From: Tropicibacter oceani
GTDB taxonomy: Bacteria > Pseudomonadota > Alphaproteobacteria > Rhodobacterales > Rhodobacteraceae
Length of the DNA: 64,000 bases
NCBI RefSeq assembly: GCF_029958925.1
Contig: NZ_CP124616.1
Coordinates: forward strand, 2,170,001-2,234,000
Direction: 5' to 3'
Both the position numbers and the translations under genes were made by a program. Under the pieces are notes generated by a model, which saw only the letters and a program-made list of their open reading frames with translations, had not been told where the DNA came from and ran no database searches. This document shows, in pieces, positions 1-7,671 of this stretch (its first letter is position 1; every line of letters starts with the position of its first letter).

Positions 1-16
1 CTGGACTTCGGGATTT

Positions 17-805
17 GTGACCGCTGGCGGCAAGGCGCTGGAATATCAGTGCTTTGGCCCCGCCCCGGACAAGGCGCCGACCATCGTGTTGCTGCACGAG
101 GGGCTGGGCTGCCTGGCGCTGTGGCGGGATTTTCCGCAGGCCTTGGCGCAGGCCACGGGCTGGGGTGTCTTTGCCTATTCGCGGGCGGGTTATGGCCAGT
201 CCGACGCCGCCGATCTGCCGCGCCCGCTGGATTACATGGTGCACGAGGCGACCGATGTCCTGCCCAGGCTGTTGCAGGCCATCGGGTTTCAGCGCGGCGT
301 GCTGATGGGGCATTCGGACGGGGCCACCATCGCCACGGAATACGCCGGCGGGATCGAGGATTTCCGCATTCGCGGCCTGATCCTGATGGCGCCGCATTTC
401 TTTACCGAAAGCATGGGGCTGGCCGAGATTGCCAAGGCCAAACAGGCCTATGAGGCGGGCGATCTGCGCGGCAAGCTGGCCAAGTATCACAAGCATGTCG
501 ACAGCGCCTTTCGCGGCTGGAACGACAGCTGGCTGCACCCTGATTTCAACGGCGCACTGGTGACCGACGCGCTGGATTACCTGCGCATCCCGTCGTTGGT
601 GATCCAGGGGCGGGACGACCAATACGGGACGCTGGCCCAGGTCTCCGAGATCGAAACCCGGTCCTATGCCCCGGTGGATGTGGAAATTCTGGACGATTGC
701 CGCCATGCGCCGCAGGTCGATCAGCCGGACAAGGTGCTGGCCGCCGTGGCCGAATTCACCCAGCGGCTTGCCCGCATCGAAGACGCCGTGGTCGAGGTCG
801 CCTAG
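17..805 (+). CDS. alpha/beta hydrolase of the box benzoate cluster (start uncertain)
   Basis: Serine hydrolase of the alpha/beta fold. The oxyanion-hole motif HEGLG lies near residues 27-31, the nucleophile elbow is GHSDG with Ser100, an acid is at Asp200/201 (GRDDQ), and the catalytic His is His230 (CRHAP). Alpha/beta hydrolases accompany box genes in several proteobacteria, perhaps to hydrolyse dead-end CoA esters or lactones, but the substrate here is unknown. The frame stays open upstream to the window edge, so the GTG start chosen may be internal and the gene may be cut by the window. It is followed three bases later by the DUF309 gene, which suggests one transcript. Confidence 0.8.
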   Translation: MTAGGKALEYQCFGPAPDKAPTIVLLHEGLGCLALWRDFPQALAQATGWGVFAYSRAGYGQSDAADLPRPLDYMVHEATDVLPRLLQAIGFQRGVLMGHSDGATIATEYAGGIEDFRIRGLILMAPHFFTESMGLAEIAKAKQAYEAGDLRGKLAKYHKHVDSAFRGWNDSWLHPDFNGALVTDALDYLRIPSLVIQGRDDQYGTLAQVSEIETRSYAPVDVEILDDCRHAPQVDQPDKVLAAVAEFTQRLARIEDAVVEVA

Positions 806-808
806 GCC

Positions 809-1228
809 ATGCAGGACTGGCGCCCGCCCCACGCTTATGTCCCGGGGCAGACGCCGCGCCACGCCGAGGCGCTGTTTGATCCTTTCAAACAGATCGCCGA
901 CCCGCTCGAGGCCAGCCCGGCCTGGTCGCTGGGGCTGAACCTGTTGCAGGACGGCTATTTCTGGGAGGCGCACGAGCTGCTGGAGCCGGTCTGGATGGCC
1001 GCGCCTGAAAACTCCGGGACCAAGTGTCTGGTGCAGGGGGTGATCCAGCTGGCCAATGCCCGGCTCAAGGTGCGGATGGATCGACCCAGGGCGGCAGCGC
1101 GGCTTTTGCTGCAGGCGCGGGGGCTGCTGGACGAAGCCTTTGTCCGGGGCGGGGCATGCCTGATGGGGCTGACGCGCAAAGATGCGGACCGAATGTATGA
1201 AGAATCACGGCGCGAATGTGTATTATAA
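809..1228 (+). CDS. DUF309 domain protein
   Basis: A 139-residue protein with the DUF309 signature YFWEAHELLEPVW around residues 50-62, followed by a helix with QGVIQLANARLK. The family is small, all-helical and of unknown function. The ATG is three bases after the stop of the hydrolase gene, so the two are almost certainly co-transcribed. The stop codon lies inside the first candidate BoxR operator palindrome, which marks the boundary between this pair and the boxCBA genes. The role in benzoate metabolism is inferred only from position. Confidence 0.8.
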   Translation: MQDWRPPHAYVPGQTPRHAEALFDPFKQIADPLEASPAWSLGLNLLQDGYFWEAHELLEPVWMAAPENSGTKCLVQGVIQLANARLKVRMDRPRAAARLLLQARGLLDEAFVRGGACLMGLTRKDADRMYEESRRECVL

Positions 1229-1345
1229 TGCATATTTTCGCAAGCATCTGAAGTAAAATGGAATATCGCCCAGAATGAGGGCTTGAATGCAGGCATTATA
1301 ATGCTAAAATGGCTGGAAGAAGTGGCGAATATGCATTATGGTGCA
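1219..1345 (+). promoter_or_regulatory. three palindromic candidate BoxR operators before boxC
   Basis: Three copies of a 14-bp palindrome with consensus TGCATTATAATGCA: TGTATTATAATGCA (1219-1232), GGCATTATAATGCT (1292-1305) and TGCATTATGGTGCA (1332-1345). A fourth lies directly before boxR. BzdR/BoxR-type regulators are known to bind TGCA-containing repeats within longer palindromes, so assignment to BoxR is reasonable but inferred. Each copy contains a TATAAT-like core, so a bound repressor could cover a -10 box. An AGGAGA Shine-Dalgarno follows at 1358-1363. Confidence 0.7.
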
Positions 1346-1371
1346 CTAAAGCGGTTCAGGAGAATCAGACC

Positions 1372-3033
1372 ATGACCAAGCGCATCGACTTTCAGGTGGA
1401 CCCATCCGCCTACAAGCATTGGAAGGTGTCCTATGATGGGCCCGTCGCCAATCTCTTCATGGATGTGGACGAAAACGGCGGGCTGTTCGACGGCTACCAG
1501 CTCAAGATGAACTCCTATGATCTGGGTGTCGATATCGAGCTGGCCGACGTGGTGCAGCGGATGCGGTTCGAACACCCCGAGGTCAAGGTCGTGGTGATGC
1601 AATCCGCCAAGGACCGGATTTTCTGCGCCGGGGCCAACATCCGGATGCTGGGCGGTGCTGCACACAGTCACAAGGTGAATTTCTGCAAATTCACCAACGA
1701 GACGCGCAACACCTTTGAGGCCGCCGAGGAGGACTCGGGTCAGAAATACGTGGCCGCGGTCAAGGGCGCTTGCGCCGGGGGCGGGTACGAATTGGCCCTC
1801 GCCTGCAACCACATCTTTCTGACCGACGACAGCACCAGCGCCGTGTCACTGCCCGAAGTGCCGCTTCTGGCGGTGCTGCCCGGCACCGGCGGGCTGACCC
1901 GTGTGACCGACAAGCGCAAGGTGCGGCGCGACCGTGCCGATGTCTTCTGCTCGACCGAAGAGGGCGTGCGCGGCAAGCGCGCGGCGGAATGGAACCTGGT
2001 CGATGAGGTGATCCCGAATTCGAAATTCGACGAGGTGGTGGCGCAGCGCGCCCAAGAGTTTGCCGCGACCTCGCCCAAGGCGGACGTAGCGCAGGGCATC
2101 AAATTGACCCCGCTGACCCGCAGCTTTGCCGAGGATGGAAGCGTGACCTATTCGACGGTCGAGGTGGCCGTGGACCGCGCGGCCCGCAAGGCCACGATCA
2201 CCCTGCATGGCCCCAAGGACGCCGCGCCCGCCGATATGGACGCCTTCACCGCGCAGGGCGATCAGGCCTATATGCTGCGCCTTGCGCGCGAGTTGGACGA
2301 CGCAATCCTGCACCTGCGCCTGAATGAGCCCGAGCTGGGCCTGCTGGTCTTCCAGACCCAGGGCGACCCCGAAGCCTATGCCGCGCACGAGGCTTTGTTG
2401 CTGGAAAACGCCGATCACTGGCTGGCCAACGAAGTGCTGAAATACTGGAAGCGTATTCTCAAGCGGGTCGATGTGACCTCGCGCTCGATGGTGGCCTTGG
2501 TCGAACATGGATCGTGCTTTACCGGCATTCTGGCGGAACTGCTGTTTTCCGTCGACCGCAGCTACATGATGGAAGACGAGTTTGAGGGCGACAACCGCCC
2601 GATCGCGGCGATCACCCTGACCGGGGCGAACTTTGGCCCCATGCCCATGGGCAACGGGCTGACTCGTCTGGAAACCCGTTTTCTTGGTGCGCCGGAAGCG
2701 GTGGAAAAGGCCAGGGAAAGCATGGGCGAGGCGCTGGAGGCCGAAGAGGCGGACGATCTGGGTCTTGTCACCATGATCCTCGATGACATTGATTGGGAGG
2801 ACGAGATCCGCATCTTCATGGAAGAACGGGCCAGCTTCAGCCCCGATGCCATGACGGGGATGGAGGCGAACCTGCGCTTTGCTGGCCCGGAAACGATGGA
2901 AACCCGGATCTTTGGCCGCCTGACCGCCTGGCAGAACTGGATTTTCAACCGCCCGAACGCGGTTGGGGCTGATGGCGCCTTGCAGCGATACGGCACCGGC
3001 GTGCGCGGCGATTACAACATGGAACGAGTCTGA
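1372..3033 (+). CDS. boxC: BoxC, 2,3-epoxybenzoyl-CoA dihydrolase
   Basis: BoxC opens the epoxide ring of 2,3-epoxybenzoyl-CoA and releases formate, giving 3,4-didehydroadipyl-CoA semialdehyde, in the aerobic CoA-dependent benzoate pathway. The 553-residue product matches the usual BoxC length of about 550. It contains two crotonase-type regions: the N-terminal one has KDRIFCAGANIRML and CAGGGYELALACN, and the second begins near residue 330 with VALVEHGSCFTG. The start chosen is the ATG preceded by AGGAGA at 8 bases. A longer frame begins at 1309 but overlaps the operator region. boxB follows after two perfect hairpins. Confidence 0.95.
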   Translation: MTKRIDFQVDPSAYKHWKVSYDGPVANLFMDVDENGGLFDGYQLKMNSYDLGVDIELADVVQRMRFEHPEVKVVVMQSAKDRIFCAGANIRMLGGAAHSHKVNFCKFTNETRNTFEAAEEDSGQKYVAAVKGACAGGGYELALACNHIFLTDDSTSAVSLPEVPLLAVLPGTGGLTRVTDKRKVRRDRADVFCSTEEGVRGKRAAEWNLVDEVIPNSKFDEVVAQRAQEFAATSPKADVAQGIKLTPLTRSFAEDGSVTYSTVEVAVDRAARKATITLHGPKDAAPADMDAFTAQGDQAYMLRLARELDDAILHLRLNEPELGLLVFQTQGDPEAYAAHEALLLENADHWLANEVLKYWKRILKRVDVTSRSMVALVEHGSCFTGILAELLFSVDRSYMMEDEFEGDNRPIAAITLTGANFGPMPMGNGLTRLETRFLGAPEAVEKARESMGEALEAEEADDLGLVTMILDDIDWEDEIRIFMEERASFSPDAMTGMEANLRFAGPETMETRIFGRLTAWQNWIFNRPNAVGADGALQRYGTGVRGDYNMERV

Positions 3034-3036
3034 CAC

Positions 3037-3082
3037 CGGTTTCTTGAAAAGAAACCGTCCCGGAAACTTTTCAAGTTTCCGG
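3037..3082 (+). promoter_or_regulatory. tandem perfect hairpins between boxC and boxB
   Basis: Two adjacent perfect stem-loops: CGGTTTCTT-gaa-AAGAAACCG (3037-3057) and CCGGAAACTT-ttc-AAGTTTCCGG (3060-3082). Neither has a following T run, so simple factor-independent termination is unlikely. Intercistronic hairpins of this kind often stabilise one segment of an operon mRNA against nucleases, or attenuate read-through. The boxB Shine-Dalgarno lies just downstream. Confidence 0.7.
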
Positions 3083-3101
3083 CCAACACGAGGATAACCC
3101 G

Positions 3102-4553
3102 ATGCTAGACCTGATCAACGTCAGCTATGACACCCAGATCCCCAACAACGTGGGCCTGTCCAGCGACCGCAAGGTGCTGAAGGCGCTGGAAAAATGGCAC
3201 CCCGGATACATCAACTGGTGGAACAGGCTGATCCCGCAGAATTTCCAGGACTCCATGGTTTACCTGCGCACCGCCGTCAGCGTCGACCCCAAGGGCTGGG
3301 CCAAGTTCGACTACGTCAAGATGCCGGAATACCGTTGGGGCGTGCTGCTGGCGCCGCAGGTCGAAGACCGCCGCATCCCAATGGGCGAGCACAAGGGTGA
3401 GCTGGCCTGGCAGGAGGTGCCGGGTGAATACCGCAACATGCTCAAGCGCCTGATCGTCATTCAGGGCGACACCGAGCCGGGTTCGGTCGAGCAGCAGCGT
3501 TTCCTTGGCCTGACCGCGCCGTCGCTGTACGACATGCGCAACCTGTTCCAGGTCAACGTCGAAGAGGGCCGTCACCTTTGGGCGATGGTCTATCTGCTGC
3601 AAAAGTACTTTGGCAAGGATGGCCGCGAAGAGGCGGACGAGTTGCTGATCCGGTCCTCGGGCTCTGAGGAGGCGCCGCGTATGCTGGGCGCCTTCAACGA
3701 GGAAACGCCGGACTGGCTGTCCTTCTTCATGTTCACCTATTTCACCGACCGCGACGGCAAGATGCAGCTGGAATCGCTGGCGCAGTCCGGGTTCGATCCG
3801 CTGTCGCGCACCTGCCGCTTCATGCTGACCGAAGAGGCGCACCACATGTTCGTCGGCGAAACCGGCGTGTCGCGCACCATTCAGGCGACCTGCGAGGCGA
3901 TGAACAAGGCCGGGATCACCGACCCCTATGATGTGGGCAAGATCCGCGATCTGGGGGTGATCGACCTGCCGACCATCCAGAAAAAGCTGAACCTGCATTA
4001 CACCCTGTCGCTGGACCTGTTCGGGCAGGAGGTGTCGACCAACGCCGCCAACGCCTTCAACTCGGGCATCAAGGGTCGGTACATGGAAAACCGTCTGGAC
4101 GACGATCACATGCTCAAACACGACACCTACACGGTGTGGGATTTCGAGGATGGCAAGGCCGTGCAGAAAGAGGTGCCGGCGCTGACGGCGATCAACATGC
4201 GCCTGCGCGACGATTATACCCGCGATGCGGCGGGCGGGGTCGGGCGCTGGAACAAGGTGATCGAAAAGGCCGGGATCGACTTTGCGCTGAAGCTGCCGCA
4301 CGAAGCGTTCCACCGCCAGATCGGTGTCTTTTCGGGCAAGAATTTCGACCCCGATGGCAACATGATTTCGGGCGAAGAATACGACGCGCGGATCAACGAC
4401 TGGCTGCCGACCCATGCGGACGGCGATTTCATCCAGTCGCTGATGAAGCCGGTCTATGAGCCGGGGAAATACGCCAGCTGGATCGCCCCGCCCAAGGTGG
4501 GGATCGACAACAAGCCGGGTGATTTCGAATACGTCAAGCTTCACATGGCATGA
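3102..4553 (+). CDS. boxB: BoxB, benzoyl-CoA 2,3-epoxidase
   Basis: Di-iron oxygenase component that inserts one oxygen atom from O2 into benzoyl-CoA to give the 2,3-epoxide, with electrons supplied by BoxA. The 483-residue product has the carboxylate-bridged di-iron signature: a Glu in the GDTEPGS region near residue 125, EEGRH at 154-158 and EEAHH at 244-248. The length matches the family (about 475). The start ATG is preceded by a GAGG Shine-Dalgarno. It is followed by a 124-base gap holding an FNR-type box, then the small 4Fe-4S gene and boxA. Confidence 0.96.
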   Translation: MLDLINVSYDTQIPNNVGLSSDRKVLKALEKWHPGYINWWNRLIPQNFQDSMVYLRTAVSVDPKGWAKFDYVKMPEYRWGVLLAPQVEDRRIPMGEHKGELAWQEVPGEYRNMLKRLIVIQGDTEPGSVEQQRFLGLTAPSLYDMRNLFQVNVEEGRHLWAMVYLLQKYFGKDGREEADELLIRSSGSEEAPRMLGAFNEETPDWLSFFMFTYFTDRDGKMQLESLAQSGFDPLSRTCRFMLTEEAHHMFVGETGVSRTIQATCEAMNKAGITDPYDVGKIRDLGVIDLPTIQKKLNLHYTLSLDLFGQEVSTNAANAFNSGIKGRYMENRLDDDHMLKHDTYTVWDFEDGKAVQKEVPALTAINMRLRDDYTRDAAGGVGRWNKVIEKAGIDFALKLPHEAFHRQIGVFSGKNFDPDGNMISGEEYDARINDWLPTHADGDFIQSLMKPVYEPGKYASWIAPPKVGIDNKPGDFEYVKLHMA

Positions 4554-4602
4554 TGCGCACGGTGAGGCCGGGGAAGATTTTCGACGAAAAACTTGCTCGG
4601 CC

Positions 4603-4616
4603 TTGATCCGGCTCAA
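4603..4616 (+). promoter_or_regulatory. FNR/CRP-type box upstream of the 4Fe-4S ORF and boxA
   Basis: The sequence TTGATCCGGCTCAA matches TTGA-N6-TCAA exactly, the half-site pattern of FNR/FnrL and related Dnr-type regulators. It ends 61 bases before the ATG of the small 4Fe-4S gene, inside the boxB-boxA interval. This suggests an oxygen- or NO-responsive internal promoter, which is an inference. Confidence 0.5.
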
Positions 4617-4677
4617 GGAAAATGCGGCGGGGGGATTTAACCCTTGCCGATGCGAACAGGACCAAGGGAGACAACAG

Positions 4678-4845
4678 ATGCAAAGTGACCGCTTGATCGG
4701 CCATGCGCCGCGCACCGCTGCAATGGGCCAGCAACTGACCACGATCCAGGGGCCCTGCATCGGCTGCAAGGGGTGTCAGGGGCTGTGCCAGGCCCTGATC
4801 GAGGCCATGTCGGTTCCCGACGTCGTGCTTGGGCGCGACGGCTGA
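4678..4845 (+). CDS. 55-residue single 4Fe-4S-motif protein
   Basis: A very small protein with one complete CxxCxxCxxxC motif (CIGCKGCQGLC, residues 27-37), the arrangement that binds one 4Fe-4S cluster in ferredoxins, but without the following Pro or a second motif. The ATG has an AAGGGAG Shine-Dalgarno about 8 bases upstream. It lies between boxB and boxA, both part of an electron-transfer pair. It could therefore be an electron carrier, an Fe-S assembly aid, or a separate redox-regulated gene, as an FNR-type box precedes it. I do not recognise a named family. A longer frame beginning at 4456 overlaps boxB and has no ribosome site. Confidence 0.65.
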   Translation: MQSDRLIGHAPRTAAMGQQLTTIQGPCIGCKGCQGLCQALIEAMSVPDVVLGRDG

Positions 4846-4929
4846 TCCCGACCTTTCCGACATGCCATGTTTTCGCTGGGCCGCTTTGGCGCTTTGCGAC
4901 TGTCTTTCCTCGAACCTGAAAAGCTGGCC

Positions 4930-6114
4930 ATGAACACACCTGTCAAACAGCACCTGATCGACCCGGAAATCTGCATCCGCTGCTATACCTGCGAGATGAC
5001 CTGCCCGATCGGGGCGATCCAGCATGACGACAACAACGTGGTCGTGGACGCCGAGGCCTGCAATTTCTGCATGGATTGCATTCCCGTCTGCCCGACCGGC
5101 AGCATCGACGAATGGCGTGTGGTGGCCACCCCCTACACGCTGGAGGAGCAATTCGCCTTCGAGGAGCTTCCGGCGCAGGAGGATCTGGCCGATGGCGGCG
5201 GTGCCGAAAACCTCGAGGCGCTGGACGAGGCCATGGCGGCCCTGTTGGTCGAGGCGCATTCCGGTGCGGGCGGCAAATCCAGGGCACCGCAATCGGCGGC
5301 CAAGCCCTCGGTCAACCTGTACAACCTGGGCAAGCCGGTGACGGCGAAGGTTCAGGGCAATTACCGTCTGACGGACGATCCGGACCATGACGTGCGCCAC
5401 ATCATCCTGGATTTCGGCGGTCATCCCATGCCGGTTCTGGAAGGCCAGAGCATCGGCATCCTGCCACCCGGTCAGGATGCCGAGGGCAAGCCGCATCTGC
5501 CCCGGCTATACTCGGTGTCGTCGCCGCGTGACGGCGAGCGGCCGGGCTACAACAACGTGTCGCTGACGGTCAAGCGCGAGGCGCAGGGCTTGTGTTCGAA
5601 CTATGTCTGTGATCTGAAACCGGGGGACGAGGTGCGGGTGACCGGCCCCTTTGGATCGACCTTCCTGCTGCCCGACGACCCCGAGGCGCGTTTGCTGATG
5701 GTCTGCACCGGCACCGGATCGGCGCCGATGCGCGCCTTTACGATGCGGCGGCAGCGCACGCTGGGCGGCAAGTCCGGCGGCATGACCCTGTTCTTTGGCG
5801 CCCGCACGCCGGAATCCTTGCCGTATTTCGGGCCGCTCAAGAAGATACCCCAAGGACTGCTGGAGCAGCACCTGGTCTATTCCCGCGGGCCCGGCGTCAA
5901 GGAATACGTGCAGGACCGGATGCGCGCCGAAGAGGACAGGGTGGCCGAGTTGATCGCCGATCCCAAGACCCATATCTACATCTGCGGGTTGCGCGGCATG
6001 GAAGAGGGTGTCGAAAAGGCCCTGACCAATATCGCCGAAAGCATCGGCCAGCAGTGGACTGCGCTGCGGGACGCGATGCGGGACGAGGGGCGCTATCATG
6101 TGGAGACCTACTGA
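4930..6114 (+). CDS. boxA: BoxA, NADPH-dependent reductase of the benzoyl-CoA epoxidase
   Basis: BoxA passes electrons from NADPH through FAD and two 4Fe-4S clusters to BoxB. Residues 15-55 hold two consecutive CxxCxxCxxxCP ferredoxin motifs (C15, C18, C21, C25 and C44, C47, C50, C54). A linker follows, then a ferredoxin-NADP reductase module with RLYSVSSPRD for FAD and MVCTGTGSAPMR for NADP binding. The 394-residue length fits the family. ATG 4930 was preferred because the ferredoxin domain starts right after it. An in-frame ATG at 4867 would add 21 residues without a clear ribosome site. Confidence 0.94.
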   Translation: MNTPVKQHLIDPEICIRCYTCEMTCPIGAIQHDDNNVVVDAEACNFCMDCIPVCPTGSIDEWRVVATPYTLEEQFAFEELPAQEDLADGGGAENLEALDEAMAALLVEAHSGAGGKSRAPQSAAKPSVNLYNLGKPVTAKVQGNYRLTDDPDHDVRHIILDFGGHPMPVLEGQSIGILPPGQDAEGKPHLPRLYSVSSPRDGERPGYNNVSLTVKREAQGLCSNYVCDLKPGDEVRVTGPFGSTFLLPDDPEARLLMVCTGTGSAPMRAFTMRRQRTLGGKSGGMTLFFGARTPESLPYFGPLKKIPQGLLEQHLVYSRGPGVKEYVQDRMRAEEDRVAELIADPKTHIYICGLRGMEEGVEKALTNIAESIGQQWTALRDAMRDEGRYHVETY

Positions 6115-6139
6115 GCGCGCGTCAGTGACCGATGGCGGA

Positions 6140-6180
6140 GCGAGGGGCCAGCCCCTCGCGCTCCCCGGGATATTTGGGGC
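6140..6180 (+). repeat. dispersed GC-hairpin/GATATTT intergenic repeat, copy 1
   Basis: Perfect stem GCGAGGGGC-ca-GCCCCTCGC (6140-6159) followed by CTCCCCGGGATATTTGGGGC. The same architecture recurs inverted near 9.75 kb and 54.57 kb. The pattern is common between genes in Rhodobacteraceae and may act as a terminator or mRNA end-protector. Here it lies inside the box operon, between boxA and the thioesterase. Confidence 0.7.
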
Positions 6181-6204
6181 ACAAAGAAACAGGGGGTGGG
6201 TCTG

Positions 6205-6636
6205 ATGCCGCGGCCCGAGGGCTGTTTTGCCCATGAGATCCGCGTGACCTGGGGCGACTGCGACCCTGCCCGGATCGTCTATACCGGGCGCATCCCCTGG
6301 TTTGCGCTGGATGCGATCAACGCCTGGTGGGAGGCCCATGTCGGGCAGGGCTGGTATCAGTTCGAGATCGACCGCAACCTGGGCACGCCCTTCGTGCACA
6401 TGAGCCTGGATTTCCGCAGCCCGATCACGCCGCGCCACCGCCTGGTCTGTCACACCTGGCCCGAAGCACTGGGCGAGACCTCGATCACCTTTGGGGTGGA
6501 GGGTGAGCAGGATGGTGCCTTGTGTTTCGAGGGGCGCTTTGTCTGCGTGTTCACCGTGGCGGACCGTTTCACGAAGACGCCCCCGCCCCAGGACATCCGC
6601 GAGATTGTCACGCCTCACCTGCCAAGGCTTGCATGA
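6205..6636 (+). CDS. 4-hydroxybenzoyl-CoA thioesterase-type hotdog protein
   Basis: A 143-residue single hotdog domain. The N-terminal motif WGDCDPARIVY corresponds to the DCDPAGIV active-site loop of 4-hydroxybenzoyl-CoA thioesterase, with the third-position Asp as the catalytic residue. Thioesterases of this kind in box clusters are thought to release CoA from benzoyl-CoA or stalled intermediates. ATG 6205 is preferred, with AGGGGG at 8 bases; the in-frame GTG at 6196 overlaps that ribosome site. It lies between boxA and boxR on the same strand. Confidence 0.88.
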   Translation: MPRPEGCFAHEIRVTWGDCDPARIVYTGRIPWFALDAINAWWEAHVGQGWYQFEIDRNLGTPFVHMSLDFRSPITPRHRLVCHTWPEALGETSITFGVEGEQDGALCFEGRFVCVFTVADRFTKTPPPQDIREIVTPHLPRLA

Positions 6637-6702
6637 AAACGCCTGAATGCCGGTATTTTTGCAAGGGATATGATTGCCTTGGCCGTGGTTCCGTTTACAC
6701 TG

Positions 6703-6716
6703 TGCATTATAGTTCA
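6703..6716 (+). promoter_or_regulatory. candidate BoxR operator directly before boxR
   Basis: TGCATTATAGTTCA matches the TGCATTATAATGCA palindrome seen three times before boxC, with two changes. It contains a TATAGT -10-like core and ends six bases before the boxR ATG. If that core is the -10 box, the transcript would begin almost at the start codon, and BoxR would repress its own gene. Confidence 0.6.
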
Positions 6717-6722
6717 TAAGCG

Positions 6723-7649
6723 ATGCGGGCCATGGCGGAGATCACTTCATTCAGCGGCAAGACCGTGGCGGCCGACGGTCAGGGGCTGATCGACACGGCG
6801 GTGGCCGAGTTGATGGCCCGTGTCGGGGACCGCGTGCGCAAGGCGCGCGAGCGCAGGGGCATTCCGCGCCGCGTGCTGTCCGAGATGTCCGGCGTGTCGC
6901 CGCGCTATCTGGCGCAGCTGGAAAGCGGCGAGGGCAATATCTCGATCGGGCTGTTGAAGCGGGTGGCCGTTGCGCTTGATTACCGTATCGAATGGCTTGT
7001 CGGGCAGGACGATCCGTTTTCCTCCGAGGTCACCCAGGTGGCCGAGATGTTCCGCAGCGCCGACCGTACCACCCAGGCCGAGGTGCTGCGCGTTCTGAGC
7101 GCCGAGCCAAGCCGCTGCCAGCGCGCCGGGCGTATCTGCCTTGTGGGGTTGCGCGGGGCGGGAAAGTCCACCCTTGGCCGGTTGGTCGGCGAGGCGCTGG
7201 ATCTGCCCTTTGTCGAGCTGAACCGCGAGATCGAGCTGGCCGGCGGCATGCCCGTCGACGAGATCATGGCGCTGTATGGCCAGGAGGGCTATCGCAAGCT
7301 GGAGGCCGATGCGCTGGACCGGATCGTGTCGACCCATGATCGGATGATCCTGGCGGTGGCGGGCGGCATCGTGGCCGAGCCTGCGACTTACAACAGTCTT
7401 CTGGCGCGGTTCCACACCGTCTGGCTGAAGGCGACGCCGCAGGAACACATGGACCGGGTCCGCGCCCAGGGCGACACCCGCCCGATGCAGGGCAACCCCG
7501 AGGCCATGGCGCAGCTGCGCTCGATCCTGCACAGCCGCGAGGCCCTGTATGAGCGCGCGCATGCGCAGCTGGACACCTCGGGCGCCACGGTCCCCGAGGC
7601 CTTTGACCGTCTCAAAGCCCTGATCGAAAGCCAGGGTTTTCTGAGCTGA
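6723..7649 (+). CDS. boxR: BoxR, XRE-family regulator with shikimate-kinase-like effector domain
   Basis: Transcriptional regulator of the box genes. An N-terminal XRE helix-turn-helix spans about residues 35-95 (RERRGIPRRVLSEMSGVSPR). The C-terminal half, from about residue 138, is a shikimate-kinase-like domain with Walker A GLRGAGKST. In BzdR/BoxR proteins that domain senses benzoyl-CoA rather than phosphorylating shikimate. The length of 308 residues is typical. ATG 6723 and ATG 6732 are both possible; neither has a Shine-Dalgarno because the candidate operator ends only six bases upstream, so a leaderless mRNA is plausible. Confidence 0.93.
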   Translation: MRAMAEITSFSGKTVAADGQGLIDTAVAELMARVGDRVRKARERRGIPRRVLSEMSGVSPRYLAQLESGEGNISIGLLKRVAVALDYRIEWLVGQDDPFSSEVTQVAEMFRSADRTTQAEVLRVLSAEPSRCQRAGRICLVGLRGAGKSTLGRLVGEALDLPFVELNREIELAGGMPVDEIMALYGQEGYRKLEADALDRIVSTHDRMILAVAGGIVAEPATYNSLLARFHTVWLKATPQEHMDRVRAQGDTRPMQGNPEAMAQLRSILHSREALYERAHAQLDTSGATVPEAFDRLKALIESQGFLS

Positions 7650-7671
7650 CCCCCGCAAGAGAGGAATACCC

